Notes: a model not told the origin generated them from the letters alone. A stretch of DNA of 64,000 nucleotides from an uncultured Roseateles sp. (GCF_963422335.1 NZ_OY729424.1:248001-312000); one strand, 5' to 3'; shown: positions 43,879-53,023, counted from the stretch's first letter. A program made the numbers and translations.

Positions 43879-44276
43879 GATTTCGGCTCCTCGGCTTGAA
43901 GAATCTCTTTGAACAGGGCCAGCGCCTGCGCGGTGGACAGCTCCAGCTGTCGCGCCTCCTGCGCGGCGCGCTCCAGGCTGGGCCGCAGCAGCGCGGCACG
44001 GTCCAGCGGCGCCTGGGCGCGCTGGTGCTGCGGGGCCACGCGCATCGCCAGGCCGCGGCGGCGCTCCAGCAGCCCGTCCGCCTCCAGCAAGCCATAGGCC
44101 TTGGAAATCGTCATCGGATGCACCACCAGCCCCTGGGCCAGCTCACGCACCGACGGAATCTCGTCGCCGGCCTTCAGCTGACCGCTGGCCACCAAGCGCC
44201 GCACCAGCTCCACCAGTTGCCGGTAGATCGGTTCGGTAGAGCCGGTGTTGATGTGGAAGAGATCCAGGGCGGGCAT
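43875..44276 (-). CDS. GntR-family regulator, YtrA subfamily
   Basis: This 133-residue protein has a GntR winged helix (about residues 12-80, with P-I-Y-R-Q-L-V and I-P-S-V-R-E-L-A) and only a short C-terminal helical part, the YtrA layout. It is the first gene of the ABC operon. An inverted repeat lies in its promoter, so it probably represses its own operon until a membrane-active compound is sensed. Confidence 0.9.
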   Translation of the reverse strand: MPALDLFHINTGSTEPIYRQLVELVRRLVASGQLKAGDEIPSVRELAQGLVVHPMTISKAYGLLEADGLLERRRGLAMRVAPQHQRAQAPLDRAALLRPSLERAAQEARQLELSTAQALALFKEILQAEEPKS

Positions 44277-44292
44277 GGTTTGATCTATTCAG

Positions 44293-44332
44293 GTGTACCA
44301 GTACAGTAGTACACATGCATGCCAGCTGTCAA
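44293..44332 (-). promoter_or_regulatory. Promoter and inverted-repeat operator of the YtrA-type operon
   Basis: On the minus strand, TTGACA (44332-44327) is followed after 18 bases by TACTGT (44308-44303), a plausible -35/-10 pair. The inverted repeat GTGTAC-N10-GTACAC (44293-44314) covers the -10. Such half-sites are like those of YtrA-type regulators, so this is probably an autorepression site. Confidence 0.6.
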
Positions 44333-44357
44333 GCGGCGCGCTAGCAGATCGGGATGT

Positions 44358-44831
44358 TCAGCGTGGCGACGCGACCGGCGTCGTCAGCCGCAGGCTCAGC
44401 AGAATGGCCCTGGCCTCGGCCAGCGCGGTGGCGTCCCGAGCCTGGGCCAGCAGGGTCAGGCCCAGCGGGCCCATCACCGATTCACCCACCTGGGGCAGGT
44501 GCAGGCCGACAAAGTGGCGCACTGGCGCCGGCTGCTCGACCCGCCAGCTGACCAGGCGCGCCGGCCGGCCATCGATCGTCACGGCTCGCTCCTCGCGGCC
44601 GCTGATGCCCTCGCGTGCCAGCAGGGGGTCGGCATTCAGGCCAAGGTCGTAATCGATCTGCAACGCCGCGCCGACCAGCCGGCCGGCATGCGAGTCAATG
44701 CCACCGGCCTGCTGCGTTACCCCGGCCGGCAGCTGCAGCGAAAAGCCGCCCAGCTCGCGGCGCGAGGGCGGATTCGCCACGGCCCCTGCGGCCAACAGCA
44801 AGGCCAGCAGCGCCAGCCGTGATCGCGCCAT
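44358..44831 (-). CDS. Secreted protein of unknown function
   Basis: This 157-residue protein has a signal peptide (R-L-A-L-L-A-L-L-L-A-A-G-A-V-A) cut near residue 18. I do not recognise the mature part, which is a mixed alpha/beta sequence without cysteines. Its ATG overlaps the stop of the metzincin-like PEP-CTERM gene (TGATG), so the two are made together and may act together, for example as protease and inhibitor or chaperone. Confidence 0.7.
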   Translation of the reverse strand: MARSRLALLALLLAAGAVANPPSRRELGGFSLQLPAGVTQQAGGIDSHAGRLVGAALQIDYDLGLNADPLLAREGISGREERAVTIDGRPARLVSWRVEQPAPVRHFVGLHLPQVGESVMGPLGLTLLAQARDATALAEARAILLSLRLTTPVASPR

Positions 44832-45535
44832 CAGGCGGCGAGAGCGCCCCGGCGGGCACGCGCCACGCCCGCCACCACCGCCCCGCCGCACAACAGCAAG
44901 GCCCACTCGGCCGGCTCGGGCACCGGCGCGGCGCCCAGCACGGCAATCGGCTGGATGGTGATGAACTTGCCTGCGGCATCGCTCTGCACCAGGGCGCTGG
45001 CAAGGATGTCGGTAATCTGGCCCGCCGTCAGCTTGAAGCTGGTCGAGATGGTCGGGTTCATCAGATTCGTGCCGTCATCAGGCAGCAGATGGGGCAGGCT
45101 GAGGTTGTGACCCAGCTCATGGGCCGCCAGATCGCCGCCATAGGTGGCGTTGGCCGCCCAGCTGGAATCGAGTGCCAGCACATTGCCCGGCGTCTTGGCG
45201 CAGCCTATGGTGGTGAGCGAGGCCACGCCGCACCACAGGATCTTGTCCACAAAATACATATTGACCGTCGGCGAGGCCCGATTGCCGGCCAGGCCGGTGA
45301 GCTTGGTCCAGTCGGCGCTGTCATCGATGGTCGTCAACGTGGCGTCGACGATGCTCGTCTCGCGGTTGAAGCGGATGTCGATCTTGTCCGCGGCGGCGAA
45401 GCCCGCCTGCGAAAAGATCGCGTCGAGCTTGGCTTCGTTGGTGGTCACATAGCCATCGGCGGCCATGGCGCCGGCCTGCAGGGTGAACAGGGCGGCGGCG
45501 CAGATCAGGTGCAGGCTGCAAGTAGGGTGCTTCAT
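44831..45535 (-). CDS. PEP-CTERM-anchored metzincin-like metalloprotease
   Basis: This 234-residue secreted protein has a signal peptide (cleavage near A-M-A-A), a zinc motif H139-E-x-x-H143-x5-H149 and a downstream Met-turn (M159), the arrangement of metzincins, although the usual glycine of the motif is absent. A C-terminal V-P-E-P motif, hydrophobic helix and arginine-rich tail form a PEP-CTERM sorting signal. GGAG lies 6 bases before the ATG. The enzyme should be carried to the cell surface and cleaved by an exosortase of the XrtA type, which is not in this window. Confidence 0.8.
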   Translation of the reverse strand: MKHPTCSLHLICAAALFTLQAGAMAADGYVTTNEAKLDAIFSQAGFAAADKIDIRFNRETSIVDATLTTIDDSADWTKLTGLAGNRASPTVNMYFVDKILWCGVASLTTIGCAKTPGNVLALDSSWAANATYGGDLAAHELGHNLSLPHLLPDDGTNLMNPTISTSFKLTAGQITDILASALVQSDAAGKFITIQPIAVLGAAPVPEPAEWALLLCGGAVVAGVARARRGALAA

Positions 45536-45636
45536 GCTGTTCTCCAGCAAAGAGGATGGACTGGGCGAACGACTGCGCCGACAGACCGCTACAGTAGGCC
45601 GCGCGACGTGCCGGGTCAACTCCATGAATTTGGGGG

Positions 45637-46956
45637 TCAGAAGCTCAGGGCCGCCTCGAAGCCTCGCCCATGCTGCAGCGGCGAGCGCAGGCTCAGCGTG
45701 GCACCGGTCTGCTGGGCGATCTTGCGCACCAGGGGCAGGCCCAGGCCGGAGCCGCCGGAGCCCGTGGACGGGCCCGCCTCCGGGCCCTGCGGCAACGCCG
45801 CACCGGGGCCGTCATCACGGACGAGCAAGCTCCGCGGCTCGACGAAGACCTCGACGCGCGCCGCCGGTCCGGCATGGCGCAGCGCGTTGTCCACCAGATT
45901 GCGCAGCGCAATGCCCAGAGCGTCGAGGTCGGCCAACACCACGCAGTCCTGCGCGCTGGCATGCAGGGTCAGGCGGCCGGCCTGGCCGTCGGCCGCGAAC
46001 TCATCAAGCACCATCTGCGCCAGCAGCTTCAGATCGACGGCCTCGCGGCGCAAGGCCAGACCGGCGTCGACACGGGCCATCTGCAGCAAGCGGCTGGCGA
46101 GCGCGGTGACGCGGTCGATCTGACGCAGCAGCACCTGCACGCGCTGATGGGTCTTGCGGGGATCGGTGTCGCTCAGCAGGCGCTGCGCATGGGCCCGCGC
46201 CGCCGCCAAGGGCGTGCGCAGCTCGTGGGCCATCCGGGCAGCAAAGGCGCGCTCCGCCTCGACCTGGTCCTGCAGCCGCTGACGCATCTCGTTCACGGCA
46301 CCCAGCAAGGGCAGCAACTCCTGCGGCATGCCTTGCAGCGGCAGGGCTTCACGACGCTCCAGCGCCTGCCGGGCCGGGCTCAAGGCACCGAACACGCCGC
46401 GCAAGACCCGGTGCAGGCCGACGGCGCCCAGTGGCAGCACCAGCAGCAGCGGCAGCAGCAGCCACAGGCAGGTCTCCCACAGCACCTCGCGGCGGTGCGC
46501 CAGGGGCTCTGCCACCAGCACGCGGCGGGGCCCCGCCTGCAGCGCCGCGACCCTCCAGCCGCCCTGCTCGCTCAGGCCCCGGGCCTGCGGCGGAGCAAGC
46601 GGCTGCACCGGCGCCTGGTGCGAGCGCAGGTGCATCCGCCCCTGACTGTCGAAGACCTGGTAGACCAGGTACTCCCGGTGCGGACCGAAGCCCGCCGGCA
46701 CATCGCCTGCGGCGCCGGGATCGAACGCGACACCGGGCAGGTCCAGCAGCAGTTGCGCGGTCTCGATCAGTGCGCTGTCCAGCACCTCGTCGGTCTCCTC
46801 GCCCACGCTGGACAGGGCCAGGCCGGTGCCCAGGGCCCAGGACAGCAGCAGCAGGCCGCCCAGGCGGCTGCGCAGCCGCCGCTCCAGACGCCAGGCGCCG
46901 GCCTCAGCGCTCAAAGCGATACCCCAGGCCGCGGTGGGTGCTGATGCGGCCGGCAC
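45637..46956 (-). CDS. Sensor histidine kinase, QseC-like
   Basis: This kinase has a first membrane helix near residues 35-52, a short periplasmic domain, a second helix (L-L-L-P-L-L-L-V-L-P-L), the phospho-acceptor histidine in M-A-H-E-L-R-T-P-L and ATP-binding D-D-G-P-G-A and G-L-G-L-P motifs. It pairs with the response regulator encoded just upstream. The full frame gives 439 residues and overlaps that gene by 53 bases. A TTG at 46914, whose bases overlap the regulator stop, would give 425 residues and may be the true start. Confidence 0.88.
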   Translation of the reverse strand: MPAASAPTAAWGIALSAEAGAWRLERRLRSRLGGLLLLSWALGTGLALSSVGEETDEVLDSALIETAQLLLDLPGVAFDPGAAGDVPAGFGPHREYLVYQVFDSQGRMHLRSHQAPVQPLAPPQARGLSEQGGWRVAALQAGPRRVLVAEPLAHRREVLWETCLWLLLPLLLVLPLGAVGLHRVLRGVFGALSPARQALERREALPLQGMPQELLPLLGAVNEMRQRLQDQVEAERAFAARMAHELRTPLAAARAHAQRLLSDTDPRKTHQRVQVLLRQIDRVTALASRLLQMARVDAGLALRREAVDLKLLAQMVLDEFAADGQAGRLTLHASAQDCVVLADLDALGIALRNLVDNALRHAGPAARVEVFVEPRSLLVRDDGPGAALPQGPEAGPSTGSGGSGLGLPLVRKIAQQTGATLSLRSPLQHGRGFEAALSF

Positions 46957-47548
46957 CGAGCTTGCGGCGCAGGCGGCTGATCATCACCTCCAGCGAGTTG
47001 CCGCTGGAGGGCGCCAGCTGATGGGGGGCCAGTGCGTCCTCCAACTGGCTGCGCGCGCAGATGCGCCCGGGCGGTGAAGCCAGCACCGCCAGCAGGCCCC
47101 ACTCCATGGCCGTGAGCTCCACCGGCAGGCCGTCGCGGCAGACCCGATGCTGCAGCAGATCCAGGCTCAGATCGCCCAGTTGCAGCAGCGGCTGCGGCCG
47201 ACCTCGCCGCCACAGGGCTTCGACGCGGGCCAGCATCTCGTCCAGATCAAAGGGCTTGACCAGGTAGTCATCGGCGCCGGCCCGCAGGCCGCGCACGCGG
47301 TCGGAAACCTGGTCCCGGGCGGTCAGCACCAGTACCGGCAGGCTCAGGCCGGCGGCACGCCAATCCCGCAGCAGTGCCAGGCCATCGCCATCGGGCAGAT
47401 TCAGATCCAGCAGCGCCAGATCGGGCGGCGCGGCACGGTTGGCCTGGCTCAGCAGCTTGCACCAGTGCACGCCATGACCGGCAGCCTGCAAGTGCTCGGC
47501 CAGCGCCTGCCCGAGATCGATGTCGTCTTCCAGCAGCAGTATCTGCAT
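46904..47548 (-). CDS. OmpR-family response regulator, QseB-like
   Basis: This 214-residue protein has a receiver domain with acidic E7-D8-D9 and phospho-acceptor D48 (L-L-D-L-N-L-P-D-G) and a C-terminal winged helix ending H-R-G-L-G-Y-R-F. It is the first gene of a two-component operon with the kinase at 45637. What it controls is not clear; surface-protein genes lie on both sides. Confidence 0.92.
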   Translation of the reverse strand: MQILLLEDDIDLGQALAEHLQAAGHGVHWCKLLSQANRAAPPDLALLDLNLPDGDGLALLRDWRAAGLSLPVLVLTARDQVSDRVRGLRAGADDYLVKPFDLDEMLARVEALWRRGRPQPLLQLGDLSLDLLQHRVCRDGLPVELTAMEWGLLAVLASPPGRICARSQLEDALAPHQLAPSSGNSLEVMISRLRRKLGAGRISTHRGLGYRFER

Positions 47549-47572
47549 GCTGCGATCATCGCAGCTTGAGGC

Positions 47573-48640
47573 TCAGCGCACCGGTCGCCGCCGGTGCAGC
47601 AGGCCCAGGGCGCTCAGACCCAGCGCCAGCAGCAGGCCGGAGGCCGGCTCGGGCACCACGGCCACATTGCCGTTCAGGTTGATGGCGGCGTTCTGCGCGC
47701 CCATGTAGTCGCCGATCTCGCTGGGATCGGGGTGCGAGTCGCCGAACATCGGCAGCGCCTCATTGTCCTCGGCGTTCAGCGCTCCGGTGTAGTGGAAGAA
47801 CTCGTAGCGCCGCACCACCGCCTCGGCATGCTCGCCGACGGCCCCCATGCCACCGTTTTCCAGCATGCCCGAATTGGGGTTGCCGGGATCGGTCTGCAGC
47901 AGCTGCCACTCGATCTCGGTATGGCTCTTGGCCAGCACGATCTTGGCGCCATTGCCGACCAGTTCCTCCAGGCCCACCGGCCCCTCAGACTCGGTGGTGT
48001 AGACCTTGACCCAGATCGGCAGCCCGAACTGCGGCTCGCCGGGCTCGGGCTTGGGTGCCTGGATGCGCGCCACCACCACCGGCGGCTGGGCCGGCAACGG
48101 CGAGGGCGTGACCACCCACAGCGGCGCCGGCAGCGCGGCGGCCACCGCTGTCAGCAGGCCCGAGCCGGGCGCGGAGTCGACCAGCCAGCTGTAGCTGATC
48201 TTGCTGGCATTGCCCACAGTGCCGACGCCGAAATGGTCGCAGGGCGTGCCGGGCCCGTAGCCGATGCCGCCGCCGGTCCAGCAACTCTCGCCAGGGGTGT
48301 TGAACACGCCGCTGGGCGTGCCCACATTCCAGACACCGCCCGCGAACGTGGCCTTGTAGGTGACATGCACGCCGAACACGCCGCCGAGGCTGTATTCGCT
48401 GACCTCGGGCGAGCCGTAGCGCTCCACCGTGGTCGGGAACCCGCGGCCGGCACCGCCGAAGGTATCGGTGACGTCCGACAGGTGCAGACCTTCAAGTTCG
48501 ATCTCGAAGCCATGCGCCTCGTGGCCGGTGTCGTTGACGACATCGAAGTTGCCCAGGGTGCCGAACACCGAGGCCTGAGCCATCAGGGGCAGCAGCAACG
48601 ATGCCGCCATCAGGGAAGCGAGAGGGGTGAGTCTGGGCAT
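47573..48640 (-). CDS. PEP-CTERM sorting-domain protein
   Basis: This 355-residue secreted protein has a signal peptide ending L-M-A-Q-A-S and a C-terminal V-V-P-E-P-A-S motif followed by a hydrophobic helix and R-R-R tail, the PEP-CTERM sorting signal. The body is beta-rich with many Gly, Thr and Pro residues and no recognised enzyme domain. GGAGG is 5 bases before the ATG. It is probably exported and attached to surface polysaccharide. Confidence 0.85.
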   Translation of the reverse strand: MPRLTPLASLMAASLLLPLMAQASVFGTLGNFDVVNDTGHEAHGFEIELEGLHLSDVTDTFGGAGRGFPTTVERYGSPEVSEYSLGGVFGVHVTYKATFAGGVWNVGTPSGVFNTPGESCWTGGGIGYGPGTPCDHFGVGTVGNASKISYSWLVDSAPGSGLLTAVAAALPAPLWVVTPSPLPAQPPVVVARIQAPKPEPGEPQFGLPIWVKVYTTESEGPVGLEELVGNGAKIVLAKSHTEIEWQLLQTDPGNPNSGMLENGGMGAVGEHAEAVVRRYEFFHYTGALNAEDNEALPMFGDSHPDPSEIGDYMGAQNAAINLNGNVAVVPEPASGLLLALGLSALGLLHRRRPVR

Positions 48641-48902
48641 AGGGCCTCCGTTTGCAAAGCAGACGGGCCCATCGTGCAAAGCGAAGGTGAACCGAAGCTG
48701 AACGGGCACGCCGCCCGTGCCATGTCTTTGATCGGCATCAAATCCCGCCTCGCTGCGCAGCAAACGTAACGATATCCGCACATCTCAGGACCGAATTTGA
48801 ACGACCTTCCTCAAATGCTTCCCATAGTTTGTACATTTGTAACTTCTCGTAGACTGGCCTTCCAACTGAGCAGCTCAGCCACTCACCACCCAGGAAAACC
48901 AT
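48641..48902. promoter_or_regulatory. Divergent intergenic region between PEP-CTERM and IPTL-CTERM genes
   Basis: These 262 bases separate two divergent surface-protein genes and are AT-rich around 48750-48860. TTTGTA occurs twice 8 bases apart near 48833. No definite promoter can be assigned; an AGGA stands before the downstream ATG. Confidence 0.4.
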
Positions 48903-49556
48903 ATGATTCGTGAACTCAAGCTGTTTGCTGGTACCGGCTTTGCCTTGCTGACCGCCCTCGCCTCGGCCGACCCGATCACTTTTACCTACAAAGCAGATGC
49001 CGCGCAAGGCTCCGTCAACGGCGTAGCCTTTGGCCCGGGCGCAACCGTCGTTATCACGCTGACAGGCGAAACCAGTGCCGCCGCAGCCTGCACGCTTCGC
49101 GCTGTCGCTGGCAACTGCATCCCGGCGACAAGCGGCACGCTGTCCATCGACAATGGCGCGACCAGTACGGCGATCACGGGCCTCAACGGCATTCAGATCT
49201 GTGCCACACCAGATGGTCAGTGGGTAGGTCCCTGTGTCAATGGCACCGCGCTGTACTCGCTGGGCAACATCAACGTCAGTTCGGGCGGCACCGTCAGCTT
49301 GACTGCGTCGTCGGGTCCGTTCGCCTATGCCGCCGGCGCGACCCACACCCATCCTTCTGGGCCAGGCACGACATTCTTCAGCGTCGCCGCAGGGCCCGTG
49401 CAGATGTTCAACCCGGAAACAATCAACACCGCAGCATCCGTCGTGAGCTGGGTGGTCGCAGCAGCCAGCCCGACACTGGGCGAATGGGCCAAGATCACGT
49501 TCGCGCTGCTGTTGGTCGGCTCCGGCGTGTATTACTTGCGTCGCCGTCAGGCATGA
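48903..49556 (+). CDS. IPTL-CTERM sorting-domain protein (exosortase H substrate)
   Basis: This 217-residue protein has a signal peptide (cleavage near A-S-A-D) and a Gly/Thr/Ala-rich beta body. Its C-terminus reads S-P-T-L-G-E-W-A-K, then a hydrophobic helix and R-R-R. That is a variant of the IPTLxxWG-CTERM signal recognised by exosortase H, with Ser replacing Ile and Ala replacing Gly. The exosortase gene starts 3 bases later, so this is its dedicated neighbour substrate. Confidence 0.82.
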   Translation: MIRELKLFAGTGFALLTALASADPITFTYKADAAQGSVNGVAFGPGATVVITLTGETSAAAACTLRAVAGNCIPATSGTLSIDNGATSTAITGLNGIQICATPDGQWVGPCVNGTALYSLGNINVSSGGTVSLTASSGPFAYAAGATHTHPSGPGTTFFSVAAGPVQMFNPETINTAASVVSWVVAAASPTLGEWAKITFALLLVGSGVYYLRRRQA

Positions 49557-49559
49557 ACG

Positions 49560-50090
49560 GTGCTTGCCTCTGCTGATCCGCGACCCGGAACTTCCGTCGT
49601 CCGGTTCCTGCTGACGTTCTCTCTCCTCGCGCTCGCCGGCTTCGGGCTGGAAATAACCCTCTGGGTCGATGACCACGTCATCAAACCGCTCACAGGGGGA
49701 ATCGCCTGGCTGGCAGGACAGTCCATCCAGTGGGCGGGTGGTTCGGCGAAGGTCGCGGGCAGAGTCATCCAGCACCCGGACGGATTTGCGATCTCGATCT
49801 CGAACGGTTGCAGCGGGCTCGAGGCGGTGATTCTGCTTGCTGCAGCCATTCTCGCCTTCCCTGCCTCATGGGCAGCGCGACTGCGAGGATTGCTGCTGGG
49901 GACGGTGGCCATCATGGCCCTCAACCTGCTGCGAGTGATCAGCCTGTACTACATAGGCCAGTACTCGCGTGCGTGGTTCGACTGGGCTCACCTCTATGCC
50001 TGGGATATCCTGATCATGCTCGACGGCCTGATCGTGTTCCTCCTGTGGATACGGCAATTGCCAGCGCCTGGACGTCATGCGCCGGCCTGA
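49560..50090 (+). CDS. xrtH: Exosortase H
   Basis: This 176-residue membrane protein carries the transpeptidase-like residues of exosortases: C84 in N-G-C-S-G-L-E, R125 in N-L-L-R-V and H144 in W-A-H-L-Y, set between hydrophobic helices. It starts at a GTG 3 bases after the IPTL-CTERM gene and overlaps the next gene by 14 bases. It should process IPTL-CTERM proteins on the periplasmic side of the inner membrane. The size and the substrate next door point to XrtH rather than the larger XrtA. Confidence 0.87.
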   Translation: MLASADPRPGTSVVRFLLTFSLLALAGFGLEITLWVDDHVIKPLTGGIAWLAGQSIQWAGGSAKVAGRVIQHPDGFAISISNGCSGLEAVILLAAAILAFPASWAARLRGLLLGTVAIMALNLLRVISLYYIGQYSRAWFDWAHLYAWDILIMLDGLIVFLLWIRQLPAPGRHAPA

Positions 50091-50748
50091 TCGCCTCCGC
50101 TGGTTTGTTCTGCGCGTAGCAATCTGGCTGCTGCTGTTCTACGGGCTCTGGCTGCTCATTGCGCCCTATCTGCTGCAAAGCTTGTGGCTGCTGTCGGACA
50201 CCTTGTGGCCACAGATGTTTTTCAGCAGCGAGAGGGCCAGGATCGATATCGTCGAGGCCGGCTGGCGCGTGCACACGGCCTGGCCGATTGCATCTCCGGC
50301 CGACGGGACTTCATCACAGGCCGTGACAATGATCGGCCAGAACTCGCTCAAGCGCATGGTCAGCGGCTTCCCCCTGCTTATGGCCCTGCTGCTGGCAACG
50401 CGCGGGATCACCGTGCTTCGTACTCTCGCCGCCCTGGGATGCCTTTGGTTGATCTCATGGCTGACGATCACCGCCGCCCTGTGGCATAGCCTGGTGGTCA
50501 TTTCCGGGACGCACAGCGAGTTCTTCACCGCTGTCAGGCCCCCTCCGTACACAGTGCTGACCGAGGCTGCCCCGATGTGGCAGTTCTACTTGAGTGGCTA
50601 CCTGATGTATCTCGCCCATCTCATCATCCCCTTTCTCGCGCCGGTCATGCTGTGGGCTGTTCTGATGCGTCGCCATGTGACCTTGATGGTCATGCGCTTG
50701 CAAAGCCTCCATCGCGCGCGCAAAACCGCTCAAGCGATAACGGCCTGA
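50077..50748 (+). CDS. Exosortase H-associated membrane protein
   Basis: This 223-residue protein has about four hydrophobic helices (near residues 8-35, 95-115, 120-145, 170-200) and no known catalytic motif. Its overlap with the exosortase gene implies joint production. A protein of this kind is commonly encoded next to exosortase H; it may help substrate handling, but the role is unproven. Confidence 0.75.
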   Translation: MRRPDRLRWFVLRVAIWLLLFYGLWLLIAPYLLQSLWLLSDTLWPQMFFSSERARIDIVEAGWRVHTAWPIASPADGTSSQAVTMIGQNSLKRMVSGFPLLMALLLATRGITVLRTLAALGCLWLISWLTITAALWHSLVVISGTHSEFFTAVRPPPYTVLTEAAPMWQFYLSGYLMYLAHLIIPFLAPVMLWAVLMRRHVTLMVMRLQSLHRARKTAQAITA

Positions 50749-50786
50749 CGGGACGCGATCTCGCCCGCGGCCGGCGTGCCCTATCG

Positions 50787-52838
50787 TCAAGCGGCTGAAC
50801 GCCGCTCCGCAAGCGCCCCAGCAAACGCCACGAACCAGTCCACACAGTCGGCATTGGCCATCGCGTCGCGTTTGAGCACTGTGTCGGGGCTGGCGCCCTG
50901 CAGCAGTTTCTTCACCGGCAACTCCATCTTCTTGCCGGACAGGGTGCGGGGAACGGCGCTGACCTGGAAGATCTCATTGGGCACATGACGGGCCGACAGC
51001 GCCTGCCTGATCGTCTCGCGCAGGCGCCGGGTCAAGGCCTCGTCGAGTTGCAGGCCCTCGCGCAGCACGACGAACAGCGGCATATAGCTGTCGCGGCCCA
51101 GGTACTCAAGGTCGACGACCAGGCTGTCCAGCACCTCGGGCAGGGCCTCGACGGCGCGGTACAGCTCGGCCGTGCCCATGCGTATGCCGTGGCGGTTGAT
51201 GGTGGCGTCCGACCTGCCGTAGATGATGGCGCCACCCTCGGGCGTGATCTTCAGCCAGTCGCCATGGCGCCAGATGCCCTCGCCCCGCGGGCCGCGGTAC
51301 ATGTCGAAATAACTCTCCAGATAGCGGGCATGGCCGGGATCGTTCCAGAACATCAGCGGCATCGATGGCATGGCCCGGGTGCAGACCAGTTCGCCCACCT
51401 GATCGAGCAGCGGCTGGCCGCAGCCCTGAGCATCGGGCTCGCCAAAGGCCTGCACGGCCGCACCCAGGCAGCGGCATTGCATCTGGCCGCGGTGCATCGG
51501 CAGCGTGGGCACGCCGGCCAGGAAGGCACCGGCAAAGTCGGTGCCGCCACTGATGCAGCTGATCCAGATCGGCCGTCCATCGACCTGGGGCAGGCTGCGC
51601 CAGATCCAGTCATAGCACTCGTCGGCCAGCGGCGAGCCGGTCGAGCCGACGGCGCGCAGCCGCGACAGGTCAGCCCCCTGCCGGGGCGCCACCTCGGCCT
51701 TCAGGCAGTTGGCATAGAAGGCCGCACCGGCGCCGAAGAAGGTGACGCCGGCGCGGGCGGCAAAGCGCCACAGCGTGCTCCAGTCGGGCCGCTCCCGCGG
51801 TCCACCCGGGTTGCCGTCGAACAGGCAGATCGTCGTGCCGCCCAGCAGGGCATTGACCTGGCAGTTCCACATGATCCAGCCGGTCGAGCTGTACCAGTGG
51901 AAGCGGTCGCCATCCTGCGCGCTGGCGCCGACATTGTTGTGCAGGGTGCCCATCTTCAGCGCCTCCAGCACGATGCCGCCATGGCTGTGGACGATGGGCT
52001 TGGGCAGGCCGGTGGTGCCGCTGGAATAGACGATCCACAACGGGTGATCGAAGGGCAGCGGCATAGGCGCCAGCAGCGGCGAACCCGGGGCGATCAGTTC
52101 GGTGAACAGCTGCGCGGCGCGGGCCGGGCCGGCCAGCAGCTGCGGCTCGGCATCGGCGTTCAGGTAGGGCAGGAGCACGACCTGCCTCACGCTGGGCAGG
52201 GCCGCCAGCAGCTGGCGCAGCAAGGGCATGCGGTCAAAGCCTTGGCCGCCGTAGGCATAGCCGTCGACGGTGATCAGGGCCTTGGGCTCGATCTGCGCGA
52301 AGCGGTCCAGCACCGCCACCGGCCCCATATCGGGCGAGCAGACGGACCAGATCGCGCCCAGGCTGGCCACGGCCAGAAAGGCCACGGCTGCGGCCGGGAT
52401 GTTGGGCAGGTAGGCGACGACGCGATCGCCTCGTTGCACGCCCAGGCGTTGCAGCGAAGCGGCCAGCGCGCCGACCTGGCGCCGCAGCTCGGGCCAGCCC
52501 AGTTCGGCCACCCGATCCTGCGCCAGCATCGCCTCGTTCGCCCAGACAATGGCCGGATGTCCGGCGGCCTGGGCCGCGTCGGCATGGCGCAGCACCTGGC
52601 TCGCGTAGTTCAAGGTCGCACCGTCGAACCAGCGCGCGCCGGGCATGCTCTCCTGACACAGCGCCCGCTCGAAAGGCGTCGCCGACTGCAGCTCGAAATA
52701 GTCCCAGATACTGAGCCAGAAGGCATCGAGTTCGGTGATCGACCATTGCCACAAGGCGTCATAGCTGGCGAAGTGCAGGCCGCGCGTGCGCGCCAGCCAG
52801 TCCTGGTAACGGGTGATATGGGGCGTTGGCAGTGTCAT
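50787..52838 (-). CDS. Acetoacetate-CoA ligase (acetoacetyl-CoA synthetase)
   Basis: This 683-residue ANL-superfamily enzyme has the phosphate-binding Y-S-S-G-T-T-G-L-P-K motif, the G-S-T-G-S-P-L motif and the W-x-S-x-T-G-W-I-M-W segment, with the N-terminal ACAS_N-like part of the acetoacetyl-CoA synthetase subgroup. It activates acetoacetate with ATP and CoA for ketone-body or polyhydroxybutyrate use. It is convergent with the exosortase locus and unrelated to it in function. Confidence 0.9.
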   Translation of the reverse strand: MTLPTPHITRYQDWLARTRGLHFASYDALWQWSITELDAFWLSIWDYFELQSATPFERALCQESMPGARWFDGATLNYASQVLRHADAAQAAGHPAIVWANEAMLAQDRVAELGWPELRRQVGALAASLQRLGVQRGDRVVAYLPNIPAAAVAFLAVASLGAIWSVCSPDMGPVAVLDRFAQIEPKALITVDGYAYGGQGFDRMPLLRQLLAALPSVRQVVLLPYLNADAEPQLLAGPARAAQLFTELIAPGSPLLAPMPLPFDHPLWIVYSSGTTGLPKPIVHSHGGIVLEALKMGTLHNNVGASAQDGDRFHWYSSTGWIMWNCQVNALLGGTTICLFDGNPGGPRERPDWSTLWRFAARAGVTFFGAGAAFYANCLKAEVAPRQGADLSRLRAVGSTGSPLADECYDWIWRSLPQVDGRPIWISCISGGTDFAGAFLAGVPTLPMHRGQMQCRCLGAAVQAFGEPDAQGCGQPLLDQVGELVCTRAMPSMPLMFWNDPGHARYLESYFDMYRGPRGEGIWRHGDWLKITPEGGAIIYGRSDATINRHGIRMGTAELYRAVEALPEVLDSLVVDLEYLGRDSYMPLFVVLREGLQLDEALTRRLRETIRQALSARHVPNEIFQVSAVPRTLSGKKMELPVKKLLQGASPDTVLKRDAMANADCVDWFVAFAGALAERRSAA

Positions 52839-53023
52839 GCTCCCAGCTTCGCCCCCGCCGCTGCCCGGGTCAAGCGGGGAAGACGCGGCTTGTGCTCACA
52901 CCGGACCGGCGCCGGCGCCCTGCGAACCTAGGGGGCCGGCGAACTGGCCTTTTCGCGGCCGCGGTCGTACGCTCGGCCGCTGCACATGCACGCCGGCGGG
53001 TCCGGCTCGAACCAGGAGAAAGC

